From: Linnemannia schmuckeri
Taxonomy: Eukaryota; Mortierellomycota; Mortierellomycetes; Mortierellales; Mortierellaceae
DNA: 64,000 bases
Reading direction: 5' to 3'
Assembly (NCBI GenBank): GCA_029449235.1
Contig: JANATG010000016.1
Span: 992,001-1,056,000, forward strand
Shown here: in pieces, positions 1 through 10,033 of the stretch
How positions within the stretch are numbered: the stretch's first letter is position 1
Layout: every line of letters starts with the position of its first letter
Notes under the pieces: generated by a model
Told to the model about the DNA's origin: nothing
Databases searched by the model: none
Seen by the model: the letters and a program-made list of their open reading frames with translations, nothing else
Translations under genes and position numbers: made by a program

Positions 1-281
1 CTCCGCGGTGCAGCAATGCAAACAAAGCCAAGAAGAAGTAAGTACACATTTCCCATCAAGTTCGTGTCCAACCCTTGATATCAACAATCGCTCACAGATC
101 GTTGCAACTGTTCATAGGCCTGTCAATGACTCCACGCGTTGCACCTGCACGACAGTCACGACCATTTCCCTCTCGTGCCCAAAAGAACGCGATCGTTATT
201 CCGCGCTCTCCCTCATCTCTCTTCTCCATTCACCCGCAATCACAACAACCACACCAACGACTAATTCACCAACAACCAGCC

Positions 282-1991
282 ATGGGAAAGCATCAAAAAG
301 ACGACGACATTACCACCCTTGACGACATTCCCACGCTCGAGGAATGCTACGAAAAGTATCCTAAGCCGAGCAAAGGTAACCTAATTCGAAAAGCCCTTTG
401 CCCGCTTTCTTTCCAATGGCACTCTCTCGTAACGCAAAGCTGGCCTTTTTTTTTTTTTTTTTTTTTTTGAGATTACACCCTTTCTTTGAATGCCGAAAAT
501 CCAACCCCGACTGCTGTTATCCTTGCTTCCATTGCTTTTTCGTTTCGATAACTCAAAATACTGCGTTCTTCTCTACCTATCTAAACAGGCGACAATGTTG
601 AGTTTGCTCCCAACGCTCTTTGGAGCAAGCGCATCTCGATGTGGTAAGAATACTTTGATTAAAAATCACCTTAGTGATTGCCTGCGGCAGGTACACTTTT
701 CTCCCCCTTTGTGGGCCACATCATTAATGATTGACTGTTTTGTCGTACTTTCTGTATGCTTGATAGGAAGGGAGATATTACAACGCTTCAAATCGATGCA
801 GTCGGTGAGGCATTGTTGGATCGTGATGTTCGTGCCTTCAAGGACTCGATTGCAGGACCTAATCAATTGCTGAGTTGACTAACCTCATCTTCCTCTTATT
901 GCCATGTATCATAGTCAACGCTGCGAATGAGTCACTTCTTGGAGGAGGCGGTAGTACGTCAATAGGAAATCATGTTTATCAGGAGAATCACTTTCGTGTC
1001 AGGACATAACAAAGCATGAAGCACGGTGTCTGACACGTTCACTTTCCTCTGTCGGTATAATAGTCGATGGAGCCATTCACAGAGCAGCTGGAAGAGAACT
1101 CCTGGAGGAATGCCGCAAACTCAGAGGATGCCCAACAGGAGTAAGTGTTCTTTTCTTTGATGCAAGGCGATAGGCGGCGGGGTCTGACTTTTTGTATCTG
1201 TCAAGTCGATCAAATCTAACATCGACGCTTCGCTCATATTGCTGTCATTAGGAAGCCAAGAGTACCAAGGCTTATAGGCTTCCTTCAAAGCGTAAGGACA
1301 ATTTTTTTGTCTTGGTAGCCAGTCAGAGGCGAGGATATGTTGACCAGGAAAGATTGTAACAAAGATTTAACGTTGCCTTGATGTCGAACTTGGTTTTAGG
1401 AATCATTCACACGGTTGGACCGATTGGCGAGATCCCTGGCAGACTGAAGAGTTGCTACAACAGTGTCCTCGAGATCGTGAAGGATGAAAGCCTCAAGAGT
1501 GTCGTAAGTCAAGATTCATGTTGACGTCATTTATATCGTGATATCGGATGACACTGGCTGCGTATGTGGACGCGTTACTAACTAGTACTACCATTCCGTT
1601 TCTATATGCTTGGTATAGGCGTTTTGTTGCATCTCAACAGGAATCTATGGATACGATAACAGGAGGGCGGCAGACGTGGCGCTGAAGACTGTTCGCGAGT
1701 GGATGGACAGCCACCCCAAAGAAGCTCGCGAGGTAAAGTTTCAAGGCATTATTTCTCATCAACTGCAAGGTGTGCGTTTCTCGGTTGCAAAGAGAGATAA
1801 TTGAAGTATGAGCTGATAACTGACCAACGTTGTATTGTCTTGTTTTGTTCTAACCATAGATTGAGCGCATTATATTCTGCGTGTTCTTGGACAAAGACGT
1901 CCAGATCTACGAGACGCTGCTCCCTCGTTACTTCCCCAAGGACGAGGGACAATCAAAGTCCTCAGACGCGGAGGAGGAGACGTCGGTCTGA
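282..1991 (+). CDS. Macro-domain protein, likely mono-ADP-ribosyl hydrolase (MacroD type)
   Basis: Nine exons (282-375, 589-643, 767-804, 915-950, 1064-1140, 1252-1291, 1400-1503, 1619-1732, 1860-1991) join to 229 residues with all phases closing. The macro fold is complete: GDITTLQIDAVVNAANESLL, the GGGG loop, VDGAIHRAAG carrying the Asp and His expected in MacroD enzymes, IIHTVGP, and CISTGIYGY near the ADP-ribose phosphates. The family removes mono-ADP-ribose from acidic residues and cleaves O-acetyl-ADP-ribose; activity here is inferred from the intact motifs. The start was chosen at 282 because of its strong context (gccATGg). An in-frame ATG at 126 would add 52 Arg-rich residues with no Asp or Glu, which could act as a mitochondrial presequence. 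The acidic C-terminal tail (residues about 215-229) is typical linker sequence. Confidence 0.92.
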
Positions 1992-2642
1992 AAACAAGAT
2001 TTGAATGTGCGAGCAAAGGATGTGGGGAAAGGAGTAGGCTCGTGTCAGGGGTGATATTTACCTTTCCACACACCCAGGGCCCGTTCACCCAAATCACCTT
2101 TTCTCCACTTCCCTACCGTCTTTTTTCTTGTTTCCTCTTCTTTAACATACGCCTTCTCCTCCTCTCCTCGTTTCCCTTCAGACTTCCTGTCTATCGCATG
2201 TATCACTTTCTTAGCCGTACCTTCTCAACTACAGCAAAGAATATAATAGAAATCAAAAAGGAACACACCAGCAGTGATGTTGTTCTTGACAACCTCTTCT
2301 GCCCTCTTTAGACATAATGCGAGAAACTAAAAGTCTTAGAAGCAACGCTTGATTATAACGACAGGAGCGTTTGATTTACAGTAAGCACTACCGTGGCACC
2401 TCTTCGGCATCTGCGAGCACAGGGTAACACCATTCTCAGAGCCAAGCTGTCCATCCCTCCATTTTTTGCCCACACTCAGCAAAATGTTCATCTTTCACTT
2501 TGTTGGGTTCAAAAAACATAAAAAAGAGAAGACTGCCAAGTGACGGAAACGTGTATTGACGCACCGGGATCTGCTTACATTGGACAGGGCGCAACGAAAG
2601 ATACGACCTTTTTGACAAGGTAGAGCACAGTAACTCTGTACG
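1992..2642. other. Intergenic region after the macro-domain gene
   Basis: This holds the 3' end of the macro-domain gene, including a pyrimidine-rich stretch at about 2085-2190, then AT-rich spacer. I see no open frame with coding character and no RNA gene before the tRNA on the other strand. Confidence 0.5.
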
Positions 2643-2665
2643 AAAAAAGTTCTTGAAAACAAAAA
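2643..2665 (-). terminator. RNA polymerase III terminator of tRNA-Cys
   Basis: Read on the minus strand, the tRNA 3' end is followed at once by T5, then T4 and then T6. Runs of four or more T are the normal Pol III stop signal. Confidence 0.75.
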
Positions 2666-2736
2666 GCAGAATTCCGGATTTGAACCGGAGACCTGCCGAT
2701 CTGCAGTCGGCTGCTCTGCCGCTGAGCTAATCCTGC
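2666..2736 (-). tRNA. tRNA-Cys (anticodon GCA)
   Basis: The 71-nt minus-strand sequence folds as a full cloverleaf. The 7-bp acceptor stem has one G-U pair, the D arm is GCTC/GAGC, the 5-bp anticodon stem GCCGA/TCGGC has loop CTGCAGA, and the TCCGG/CCGGA T stem encloses TTCAAAT. The anticodon is GCA, reading cysteine codons. There is no intron, and the terminal CCA is not encoded, as expected in eukaryotes. Confidence 0.96.
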
Positions 2737-2835
2737 CTTAGGAACTTAGTAATTTAAGGTAGTATTATATTCTAGTCACTTCATAGGCGCATCTACATGG
2801 CACGTGATCTTTAAAGACTTGTCGAAATTGGTGGC

Positions 2836-2847
2836 GTTTCTAGTGGA
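2836..2847. repeat. Left target-site duplication of SINE
   Basis: GTTTCTAGTGGA here is repeated exactly at 3306-3317, directly after the A tail of the SINE. The bases on either side of the two copies differ, as expected for a target-site duplication. Confidence 0.85.
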
Positions 2848-3279
2848 GACCGGGCGGGCGAGCCCACCAAGTTGGTAAAGCTTCCCCCTCTCAGCGCGAG
2901 GGTCGTGGGTTCAGACCTATGAAGACACGCTCAATTAGGATTTGACGGTATTGCGCTAGTCTCCCCTGCCCAGGAGGCCTGAGATGAAATAGTTCTCAGA
3001 CGCATGCAAGTGCATGGACAGAGTGAGTATGCCCACTATATGGCTACGTTACTCTGGTGATGAGCCAGTCGGAATGCCGTGTGGAGCCTGCCAACAACGG
3101 CGGACCGCTTAGACCAACCTTTCAAGTGCTCAAGTACATTCTGTCGGGTAACCGGCTTCCTGCACAAGCATACTAAAAATGTCTCTGTGCGAAATAAGTA
3201 CGCGCACCTAGTTAAGACTTAGATTAAAAAAATATCGTGTACTGCACAGATAGGCCATGTCAGAGGCAATTCTAGAAAT

Positions 3280-3305
<26 letters not shown>
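2848..3305 (+). mobile_element. tRNA-derived SINE, about 458 bp with A tail
   Basis: The element is flanked by a perfect 12-bp direct repeat and ends in a run of about 25 A. Its first 80 bases resemble a tRNA. An A-box-like AAGTTGGTAAAGC is followed by a 5-bp stem CCCTC/GAGGG around a 7-nt loop, then a B-box-like GTGGGTTCAGACC. The remaining 370 bp or so has no open frame. The tRNA-like head, unrelated body, A tail and target duplication together fit a SINE mobilised by a LINE. No partner LINE is present in the window. Confidence 0.8.
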
Positions 3306-3311
<6 letters not shown>

Positions 3312-3317
3312 AGTGGA
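3306..3317. repeat. Right target-site duplication of SINE
   Basis: Exact second copy of the 12-bp sequence at 2836-2847, abutting the A tail. Confidence 0.85.
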
Positions 3318-3717
3318 AACGCAGAATGTTACGAAAAAAAAACACGCGTGATGGTTTCTGCCCGTGTGGCGCTTCGCTAGCCACACATAAGGATCGAACC
3401 TGCCCTGGAGCGACCAAAGAACCACGCGCAGCTGATGAGCGGCTGTTGGAGAGTCTGTTTGGAAGGAGGAAGTGGTCATTGATGGAGAGGATCGGAAGAA
3501 TCCCCTTCATTCGTATTTAGTTTTATTTTTTTCAGTTTTTGCTGTGAAGAGCAGCGACCACTGTTGCGCAGAGCCAGGCTCCGGACCGGACTGTGGCTGG
3601 CGGATGATGTACTAAAAAGTTTGGACTGTAGTCCCTTTACTTCCAAATGTCTCCTTCGTCCTGTTTGTCAGAGAAAAAATGTTGTGTACGAAAAACAAAA
3701 GAAAAGATGGAGTGCTA
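3318..3717. other. Spacer between SINE and CENP-O gene
   Basis: No convincing gene is visible. Short open frames occur on both strands but lack family motifs. A 9-A run lies at about 3337-3345. A B-box-like GGTTCGATCC occurs on the minus strand near 3392-3401, but no cloverleaf can be drawn around it. The last part is probably the 3' UTR of the CENP-O gene. Confidence 0.4.
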
Positions 3718-5471
3718 TTATGGCCTGTGTAGGTCGGCTATGCTAAGGATGGCATTGAGGAGGGAGTGATTCGTGGTGAGGCAGTTGGTCCACTTTGTAT
3801 GTTGTTCTCGTAGAGGATGTTTTTTTGGTAGAGTGTCGATTTGGATAAGATTATGGTCCTTCGAGAACCGCACGTCCGCCCTTGTGGGCGTTGTCGAGTG
3901 CGAGTCCTCATAGACGAGATGGATCTGAACCGAGAGGTCAGATCCTGGTAGGTTCAAGAGTTCCACATCTGCCTTGCGCTCAAGTTCCTCCTCAGTCTCC
4001 TTGTCAATATCCATGTCTAAATCATTATCGTTCAGCAGTTTGGTGTTGTCGCCAAATATCGAGGAAAATGTAGATGCAGATGTGATAGTCGCGGGTTTTT
4101 GTTTCTCAGCCAGCTTCTTTTTTTGGTCCCTGGCTTGATGACGATGGTAGAGGGTGAAAAGGGCGTCGTATCGGAAACAAGTCAAGACTACGTCCCGAAT
4201 AGCGGCGTCTTTGGCTTTGCAGGTGATCTGTGGTACAGAGATGGGATCTTGGTCTGGGGCAGATGTTGTCGCATCCTCATTATCTGCAGCAGCAGCAGCC
4301 GCTGCCGCCGCCGCTGATGTTGCTGTTTGAATTAGCGATTTATCCAGACTAAAAGTCGTGATGATCCGGTTGATGTTTTCTCTCCGTGTCACAAATGCCT
4401 GCAGATAGTCCGACACACTCCGCGTAAACGTCTATATCGCAAATATAATTCAAAGATCATATTCTGCAGGTGAGTCTCGCCTGTCGCAGCAATACTAATC
4501 GGCGCGTCCCTGGTCAGGTGCTTTCCATGATTTCAGGAAAGTACGATACTTACGCTCATATCGCGGTTGAGGTATCTCTTTTCCAGTTCACGCAGAGGAA
4601 TCCAGTGGGGTATAGTATGTTTTGCAATCTCAAACGGGCTCTTCTTGGTGTCGAGTTGAGGATCCTCATCAAGGTTCTGGGGATTATCTTTTGAACCTAA
4701 TGGTGTCGTTCGGAGCATGATGTAGTATGGCTCGTAGTATTTGCCTAAACAGAGCGAGATCAGATCGCAATTGAGAGTGGGAAATGACGCGTAGTTGTCA
4801 ATTATTCATACCACAAAGAGTACCATAATCCTCTGTTTGAATGAAAGCGAGTGGAATTAAGTGATCAAAATAATTACCGAGAGCAAAGGTGTCAAAGCGA
4901 ATACCGGCATCCTTGGGTCCTTCGAGAATATCGTCCACATCGTACTGGGACCAATCTTGATGATCAAACTCGTCTCCGTTGAACAGAGTGACTCCTGTTA
5001 GCCGATACGCCATGAGAATATCCTGCAGTCGTTTTTGTTCCTGGTCATCTGCGACTGCGACTACCGGTTCTGGCACGCTCGGGGCGTCTATATCTACATG
5101 AAATTGCCGTTCAACGAACAAGGGCAGTGTAAATATTGGGGTCTCTTCGTATGTGACGGTAACTGAGCCCAGCTTATGACAGCGAGATTTGGTATACCAT
5201 CTGTGATACTTTGTTCCTCCTGTTCGATCTGTTGAAGTAGCGCATCACGCTTTGCCTCCATGTTGAGTACTATCGTGGTTTGTGAAGCGCATATAAGATA
5301 GAAGCTAGGGGCTGTTCGTCAGCATGGTTTGTGCATCTCTTGTCTGTAACGTTCTCCTGACTCATGTGAACGACGTTCGACAGGTTGAAAATACTAACAC
5401 TCCTGCCGCAGAATGTCGATGTCTCCTCGTAGAGCAGATGTCGAGTCGCTTATTCCTAGTTCCAGTTCCAT
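3718..5471 (-). CDS. MCM21: CENP-O/Mcm21, kinetochore (COMA/CCAN) subunit
   Basis: Five minus-strand exons (5471-5399, 5269-5198, 5162-4878, 4744-4554, 4431-3718) give about 444 residues. An N-terminal coiled coil (residues 1-48) leads into family blocks: AYRLTG (about 100-105), GIRFDTFALGKYYEPYY (about 135-151, created by the splice 4878/4744), HTIPHWIPL (186-194) and a helical TFTRSVSDYLQAFVTRR (208-224). CENP-O pairs with CENP-P at the inner kinetochore. A poly-Ala tract (about 247-256) and a long acidic C-terminal region make the protein longer than yeast Mcm21. The intron after exon 2 is only 35 nt if the CAG acceptor is used; a downstream AAG acceptor (exon from 5144) also keeps frame and gives 53 nt. 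The gene diverges from the F-box/ankyrin gene across 225 bp. Confidence 0.87.
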
Positions 5472-5696
5472 CGCAAAGGTATGTTGTGGGTACAGAGAAA
5501 GACGAAAGTGCGGTTGGCTGGAAAGCTTCGACAAATAATCGGTTTGAGTGACCGTCCGAAATGAATCACGTGCCATACATAATAATAGAAAAGCAACAAA
5601 AACAAGGCTCCTCTTTGAACGTTCACCTTCCTGTCTGCTTCTTTTCTCTTTCTTCGTTCTTCTTTGCAATTGTCATTCAACTCAACCGACAACCCG
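5472..5696. promoter_or_regulatory. Divergent promoter with CACGTG box
   Basis: This is the 225-bp gap between the CENP-O start on the minus strand and the F-box/ankyrin start on the plus strand. It contains a palindromic CACGTG (5567-5572) within TCACGTGC, the core bound by bHLH factors such as Cbf1 in yeast. A pyrimidine-rich leader precedes the plus-strand ATG. Binding is inference. Confidence 0.45.
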
Positions 5697-6701
5697 ATGC
5701 CCCAACCCGCTCCACCATTTCTGACCTTGCCAACGGAGCTCATCATAAACATATTTATTCTCTCGTCCAACCCAGCACTCGCTCTCACTTGCCGCTCCCT
5801 CAGCTACACTCTCGCACCCCTCTCAAAGTCAAAGTCAACCAGGACACGATTCTTACTCACCCGCTACAGATACAACTACGTCAAGGCCGTCATCAAGGGT
5901 CTCCGCTGGGCCTTCTTCGACACTGACCTCTTGAACGCGCTGGATCATATCTATTCAAGAGACAGGAACCGTAGTCGGATAGGAGACGAAACTCCTGTTC
6001 GGCAAGAGCTGCTATTGCGTTCACATCTCACAACAACCGTCGGATTATCAGCACAGTTTCACGCCTGGGAGACTACAACAACAGCAAGTCCGATCGATCA
6101 GCTCGCAGATGATGTCTCGGTGTCTTCTTCAGGGACAGCAACACCAACAACAACACCTGCATCCAGCAAACGGTCGTTACCTACTGATGCGGAGGATTCA
6201 TCGAGCAAAAAGAAGCGGAGGAAGTATCCTCTGCCTCCCCCAACACCAAGAAATTCCATACCAGCCGATCTGTCTGTCAACAACACTACAGAAGGAGGAA
6301 TATCAGAGCAGCAGGACAGTCTGATCCCACTCCCCAAGGATTTTCCGATCCCGCGGCGACTCTTCAAGTCCCACGACTACATCCCTCTTCTTCGCGCCTT
6401 GCTTTCTCGAGGCGGATCGCCGTCGCATACATCACACTATCCTTTGGTCCGGGCTTCCCAGCGAGGTGATGTGGACATGGTTAGAATGTTGCTTTCATAC
6501 GGAGCACCGGCAGAGATGAAGGCCCTGCGGTGGGCATGCGTTGAAGAGCACAACGAGATTGTGGATGTTTTTCTGGAGTATGGAGTCAAGCCGGACGACC
6601 AGTGCCTCAGTTGGTGTGTTGAGAAGGGAAAGACCAAGATGGTTGATCGCCTTCTCAAGATGGGGGTCGTGCCTAACCTCAAGACCGTGCTTGGATTCTG
6701 A
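5697..6701 (+). CDS. F-box and ankyrin-repeat protein
   Basis: This single-exon gene encodes 334 residues; the start is the first ATG after a CT-rich leader. Residues about 7-40 (LTLPTELIINIFILSSNPAL and following) fit an F-box, the Skp1-binding module of SCF ubiquitin ligases. A Ser/Thr-rich linker holds a basic cluster SSKKKRRKYP (about residues 173-182), a possible nuclear signal. The C-terminal third has three to four ankyrin-type repeats, with lines such as PLVRASQRGDVDMVRMLLSY and IVDVFLEYGVKPDD. An SCF substrate receptor using ankyrins for target binding is the likely role. It is not close to the F-box/LRR family later in the window, sharing only the N-terminal module. Confidence 0.75.
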   Translation: MPQPAPPFLTLPTELIINIFILSSNPALALTCRSLSYTLAPLSKSKSTRTRFLLTRYRYNYVKAVIKGLRWAFFDTDLLNALDHIYSRDRNRSRIGDETPVRQELLLRSHLTTTVGLSAQFHAWETTTTASPIDQLADDVSVSSSGTATPTTTPASSKRSLPTDAEDSSSKKKRRKYPLPPPTPRNSIPADLSVNNTTEGGISEQQDSLIPLPKDFPIPRRLFKSHDYIPLLRALLSRGGSPSHTSHYPLVRASQRGDVDMVRMLLSYGAPAEMKALRWACVEEHNEIVDVFLEYGVKPDDQCLSWCVEKGKTKMVDRLLKMGVVPNLKTVLGF

Positions 6702-6974
6702 ACTTATTCACCCACTCTGCATACTTTTGCCCACGTCTTGCGAAATAAAATGGCATTTGTCCGCAAAACGGTCACGCAACCAAGCGTTTTTTTTGAGAGT
6801 GCCAAGCCCAAAGGTGGAGGAACAAAGACGCAAGTGGATTCCAAACTGACTCTTTTACCCTTGCTTTTTTTTTTTCTACACATCAGTTCGCCACTGTCAC
6901 CTCTCACTCCTTAACTCACACTCTACGCACCTACAAACTCTTTTACTTTCTTGTGAAGAATACAAGTGTCCATT

Positions 6975-8636
6975 ATGATGTACCTTGTCGCTCGTGTGGT
7001 CTGGTAGGGTTTTCCTTCTAGTTATGGCCTGTGCCTTTCATTGCGTTTGCAACTTTGTGGCAAAAAGGACCCATTCACACACAAGCACTTACTCACAACA
7101 CACCCCCATCACCGTTTATTTTATGTAGCTCAGCTGCAGGCTGGCTTGTAAGAAATAACACTTTCAAATTGATATCGGTTGTCAGCGTCTTGCCCTTCTT
7201 TGCTGCCAACTCGGCATTTTCTCAAGTGACACAAAAACCTAACATGGGCCATTTTTATCTTCTTTAGTATCCTGCGTACGCGTCATTCAAGGCCATTCAC
7301 ACTCATGACAGCAACCGGTTGACGGCTTGGCTCATGTACTGGACCGTCATGGGGATGTTCTCCGTCGTCGAGTTTATCCTCGACACCTTCGTTTTTTGGT
7401 ACGTCTATCAACGCAAGCACGCGGAAAAAGTGTCGCAGCACGCATTGAAACCATATACGTCGGTGATCTTTTTGTAGTGCTCACAGCTGCCATGTAAATC
7501 GTCATTATTCTCCTCGGCAGGTTCCCTTTCTATTACGAGATCAAAATGTTATTTGTCCTTTGGATGATCCTTCCTCAGACCCAGGTACGGACGCACATCA
7601 AAGGCTGTTTGCGGTTATCTATTTGAACTTCGAATTTCCGGGAGTAAATGACGATAGCACAGATGGATTAACCTTGTTGCGAACACAAATGTCTTAGGGT
7701 TCTATCTACATCTATCAAGCGATTGTTGAACCATATCTTTTGAAGCACGAAAAGGAGATTGACCAGGCACTCAAGGATATGAAGAATAAGGCTATGGCGA
7801 TGGGTATGCAGTACCTCAAGCAGGCGATCCAGGCGCTTCAAAACTTGGCACTCGATATCTACAAGAAGGTACACAAATAACAACATTTCGGTGCCAAGCA
7901 TGTGCATATTTTCGACTGTGTAGGAGGTGGCAAGCAAGGACCGCGGACTAATTTGAGACCTAATTATTTCGTCGTCTCTTTCTGTTGTTCACTGTAGTCA
8001 CAAGCACCAGCAAACGTATCGTCGTTCTCTGCTGCCGGAGTAGACCAACAATCTGTAGACCGATCTGTGCCTCCTCCAAGCTATACGACAACACCAACAC
8101 GCGACGCTACACAAGGATCGAGCTCGCATCCACCCAAACAGGGGGCGTTCTCATGGGCATATGCAGTTGTGTCACCCAAGCTGCTTGCTGTCGCCACCAT
8201 GGCCTCCGACACTGTCAGTCGCAATATCCCTTCGCGTCCCTTACCCCAGCCACTGGTCAACCTCTACAACGAAAGGACGCAGTCTACAGGATCGACCTCG
8301 TCTCGCGATTCTTCCAGTTCGGGCAATAACGTCGATAACATTCTTGGCATTCTTGGCACAGCAGCAGCAACGGCAGCAGCGGCATCAGCAAAGAATTTGA
8401 ATTCGCCCTCTGCCGAGAAGACGGAATTGGATCAGTTGACGTCGCGACTGAACAGAGCTGCATATACGACTGGTTTCGACTCGCCTGGATCATCTCTTCG
8501 TAACCGCAAGATCAGTCTGTATGAGGATGGGTCTTCAGAAGATGATGCTTCGCCTACCATCACCAGACAGCATACAGCTGAAAACAGCTGGAGCGGTTAT
8601 CCGGGGTTTGGGCGTTCTGTTTCCAACGACCAATAA
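6975..8636 (+). CDS. REEP/HVA22 (TB2/DP1) family ER-shaping membrane protein
   Basis: Six exons (6975-7003, 7129-7147, 7268-7398, 7521-7584, 7698-7868, 7998-8636) give 350 residues. The core is the TB2/DP1/HVA22 domain: LYPAYASFKAI (about 16-26), LMYWTVMGMFSVVEFILDTF, WFPFYYEIKMLFVLWMILP and an amphipathic helix (EKEIDQALKDMKNKAMAMGM). It fits the REEP1-4 branch more than REEP5/Yop1. Family members insert hairpins into the ER membrane and bend tubules. The 19-nt exon 2 was needed to restore the frame: the base before exon 3 closes a TAG, and the microexon supplies SAAGWL just ahead of YPAY. The C-terminal 200 residues are Ser/Thr/Ala-rich, and their role is unknown. Confidence 0.87.
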
Positions 8637-8858
8637 GCTGTAGCAGTGTGGGTTGATATCTAGTGCAACAACATAAGGCAGTCTAAATAAATCAGGAACT
8701 TGCACTCTTGAGGCTTAATATGTTTGCTAGTAGTTGAGCGCTGCATGCCTTTTTTATTCGATCTATTGATATGGTACAGTTTTTTAGTCCAAAAAACATG
8801 CATGGTGACTTGAGAATAAGTCGAATGTAGGTTCATTCGTTCCTGCGCTGTCCACTGT

Positions 8859-9597
8859 TTAGTACTGCTTGACATAGTAGCTGTACTGCGAAATCATCCA
8901 GATCAACGAGGAGGCTATAGTTGTTGAAAAAAATAGCAATTGGGCAATGAGTGTCAGTTAGCATCGGTTCATTAAGATATCTTTTCCTTCGTGGACAATG
9001 AGCGCACGAAGAAAATTTTTGGAACGTACTGGCGACGATGCAGGGAGCGAGGAAGGGTCCGGTGATCTTTGCGGTGCGAAAGACAAAGAACTCGGACATG
9101 AAATGGAGCCAGGCGATGCCAAAGGTGCAGATTGTGATTTGGTACATGCTATTGACACGTTGGGTGAGAGCGAGCGTTGAGAGGTTAGTAAATAGAAGCT
9201 CATGATGGTGTTGAGACGATGGAAGCTGGTGGGTGTGGTTGAAGGTACAGTTTTTGGACTTACGGAGCGATGTGGAGGTTGTAGGCGCCGAAGAGGCGGA
9301 CGACGGAACTGAGGAGGGTCCAGACACCGAAAGTGCGGCCCGAGAGTCCGGTAACTATTAAGAGATATAGAGATAATGAGAAGTTTGAGATGGTGGTCGC
9401 AACAACAAGGACAATAAAGATATGGAAGAAAAACAAAGGAAAGTACCCTCGTGCTGCTTGTTGGCGTAGATGCGTCTGGTGGCGGAGAGGGTGGCGAAGG
9501 CCTGGAAGGTGTTGAGGAAGGAAGTGACACCGACGATCCAGAGCCACTTGGGGAGGAGACCTGCAGGGAGGGAGGACCAACCAATGAGATCGAGCAT
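8859..9597 (-). CDS. ERG28: Ergosterol biosynthesis protein ERG28, ER membrane scaffold
   Basis: Four minus-strand exons (9597-9447, 9354-9264, 9148-9030, 8914-8859) join to 138 residues, close to the usual 140-150. Family blocks are clear: LLPKWLWIVGVTSFLNTFQA, TFGVWTLLSSVVRLFGAYNL, YQITICTFGIAWLHFMSEFF and the C-terminal SSLIWMISQYSYYVKQY. The last exon is read in the frame ending at the TAA 8859-8861; the neighbouring frame is open but does not match the family. Four hydrophobic segments are present. ERG28 tethers the C-4 demethylation enzymes (ERG25, ERG26, ERG27) at the ER. It is divergent from SSL1. Confidence 0.94.
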
Positions 9598-10033
9598 GAT
9601 GACGAGGGGAAGGGGGTGAATGGTGAGGAGGGAGGGAAGAGATGGGTGATGAGAGATGAAAGAGAAAAGAGGAAAGAAGAGGGGACGGATAAAAGAATAC
9701 GACAGGTGCGAGATTATCGAGACAGAGTACACGGCGACCGTTGAACAACTTCAAATCATACGATCCGTTGGTCGTTCTGTACCTGAGCAGTCGTGCTGGG
9801 AGGGGGGGTGTGGCTTCAAAAGGGTCTGGGCTTTCATACACTGACCAAAGAAAAGGTGACTGCTATGGTGGAAGCATAAAAGGAAGCGTCGCCTTTGGAG
9901 AAACGGTACTTTTTTTTTTTACATTCTTCTCACCTTGCTTGTTCGCTTCTTCGATCGACTTTTCTCACATCAATCTGCAAACAGGACGACTGACTTACAG
10001 GAAGCACAGAAAGACACCGAATCACAATTTAAC
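9598..10033. promoter_or_regulatory. Divergent ERG28/SSL1 intergenic region
   Basis: This 436-bp gap separates the two divergent starts. The ERG28 side is strongly purine-rich on the plus strand (about 9600-9730), that is, a CT-rich leader on the coding strand. A T10 run lies at 9909-9918 before the SSL1 leader. No gene is visible. Confidence 0.45.

Noticed and set aside
3360..3410. Possible second tRNA or tRNA-like sequence on the minus strand (GGTTCGATCC)
   Set aside because: Only the B-box-like core fits; no acceptor, D or anticodon stems could be drawn.
4812..4877. Longer CENP-O exon 3 ending at 4812 (GNYFDHLIPLAFIQTEDYGT)
   Set aside because: It also keeps frame, but the GTAATT donor at 4877 joins RFDTFALG directly to KYYEPYY, as in the family.
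8870..8914. Alternative ERG28 C-terminus reading LLVDLDDFAVQLLCQAVLNS
   Set aside because: It is the adjacent frame of the last exon. The frame ending SYYVKQY matches the ERG28 family and fits the splice phase.
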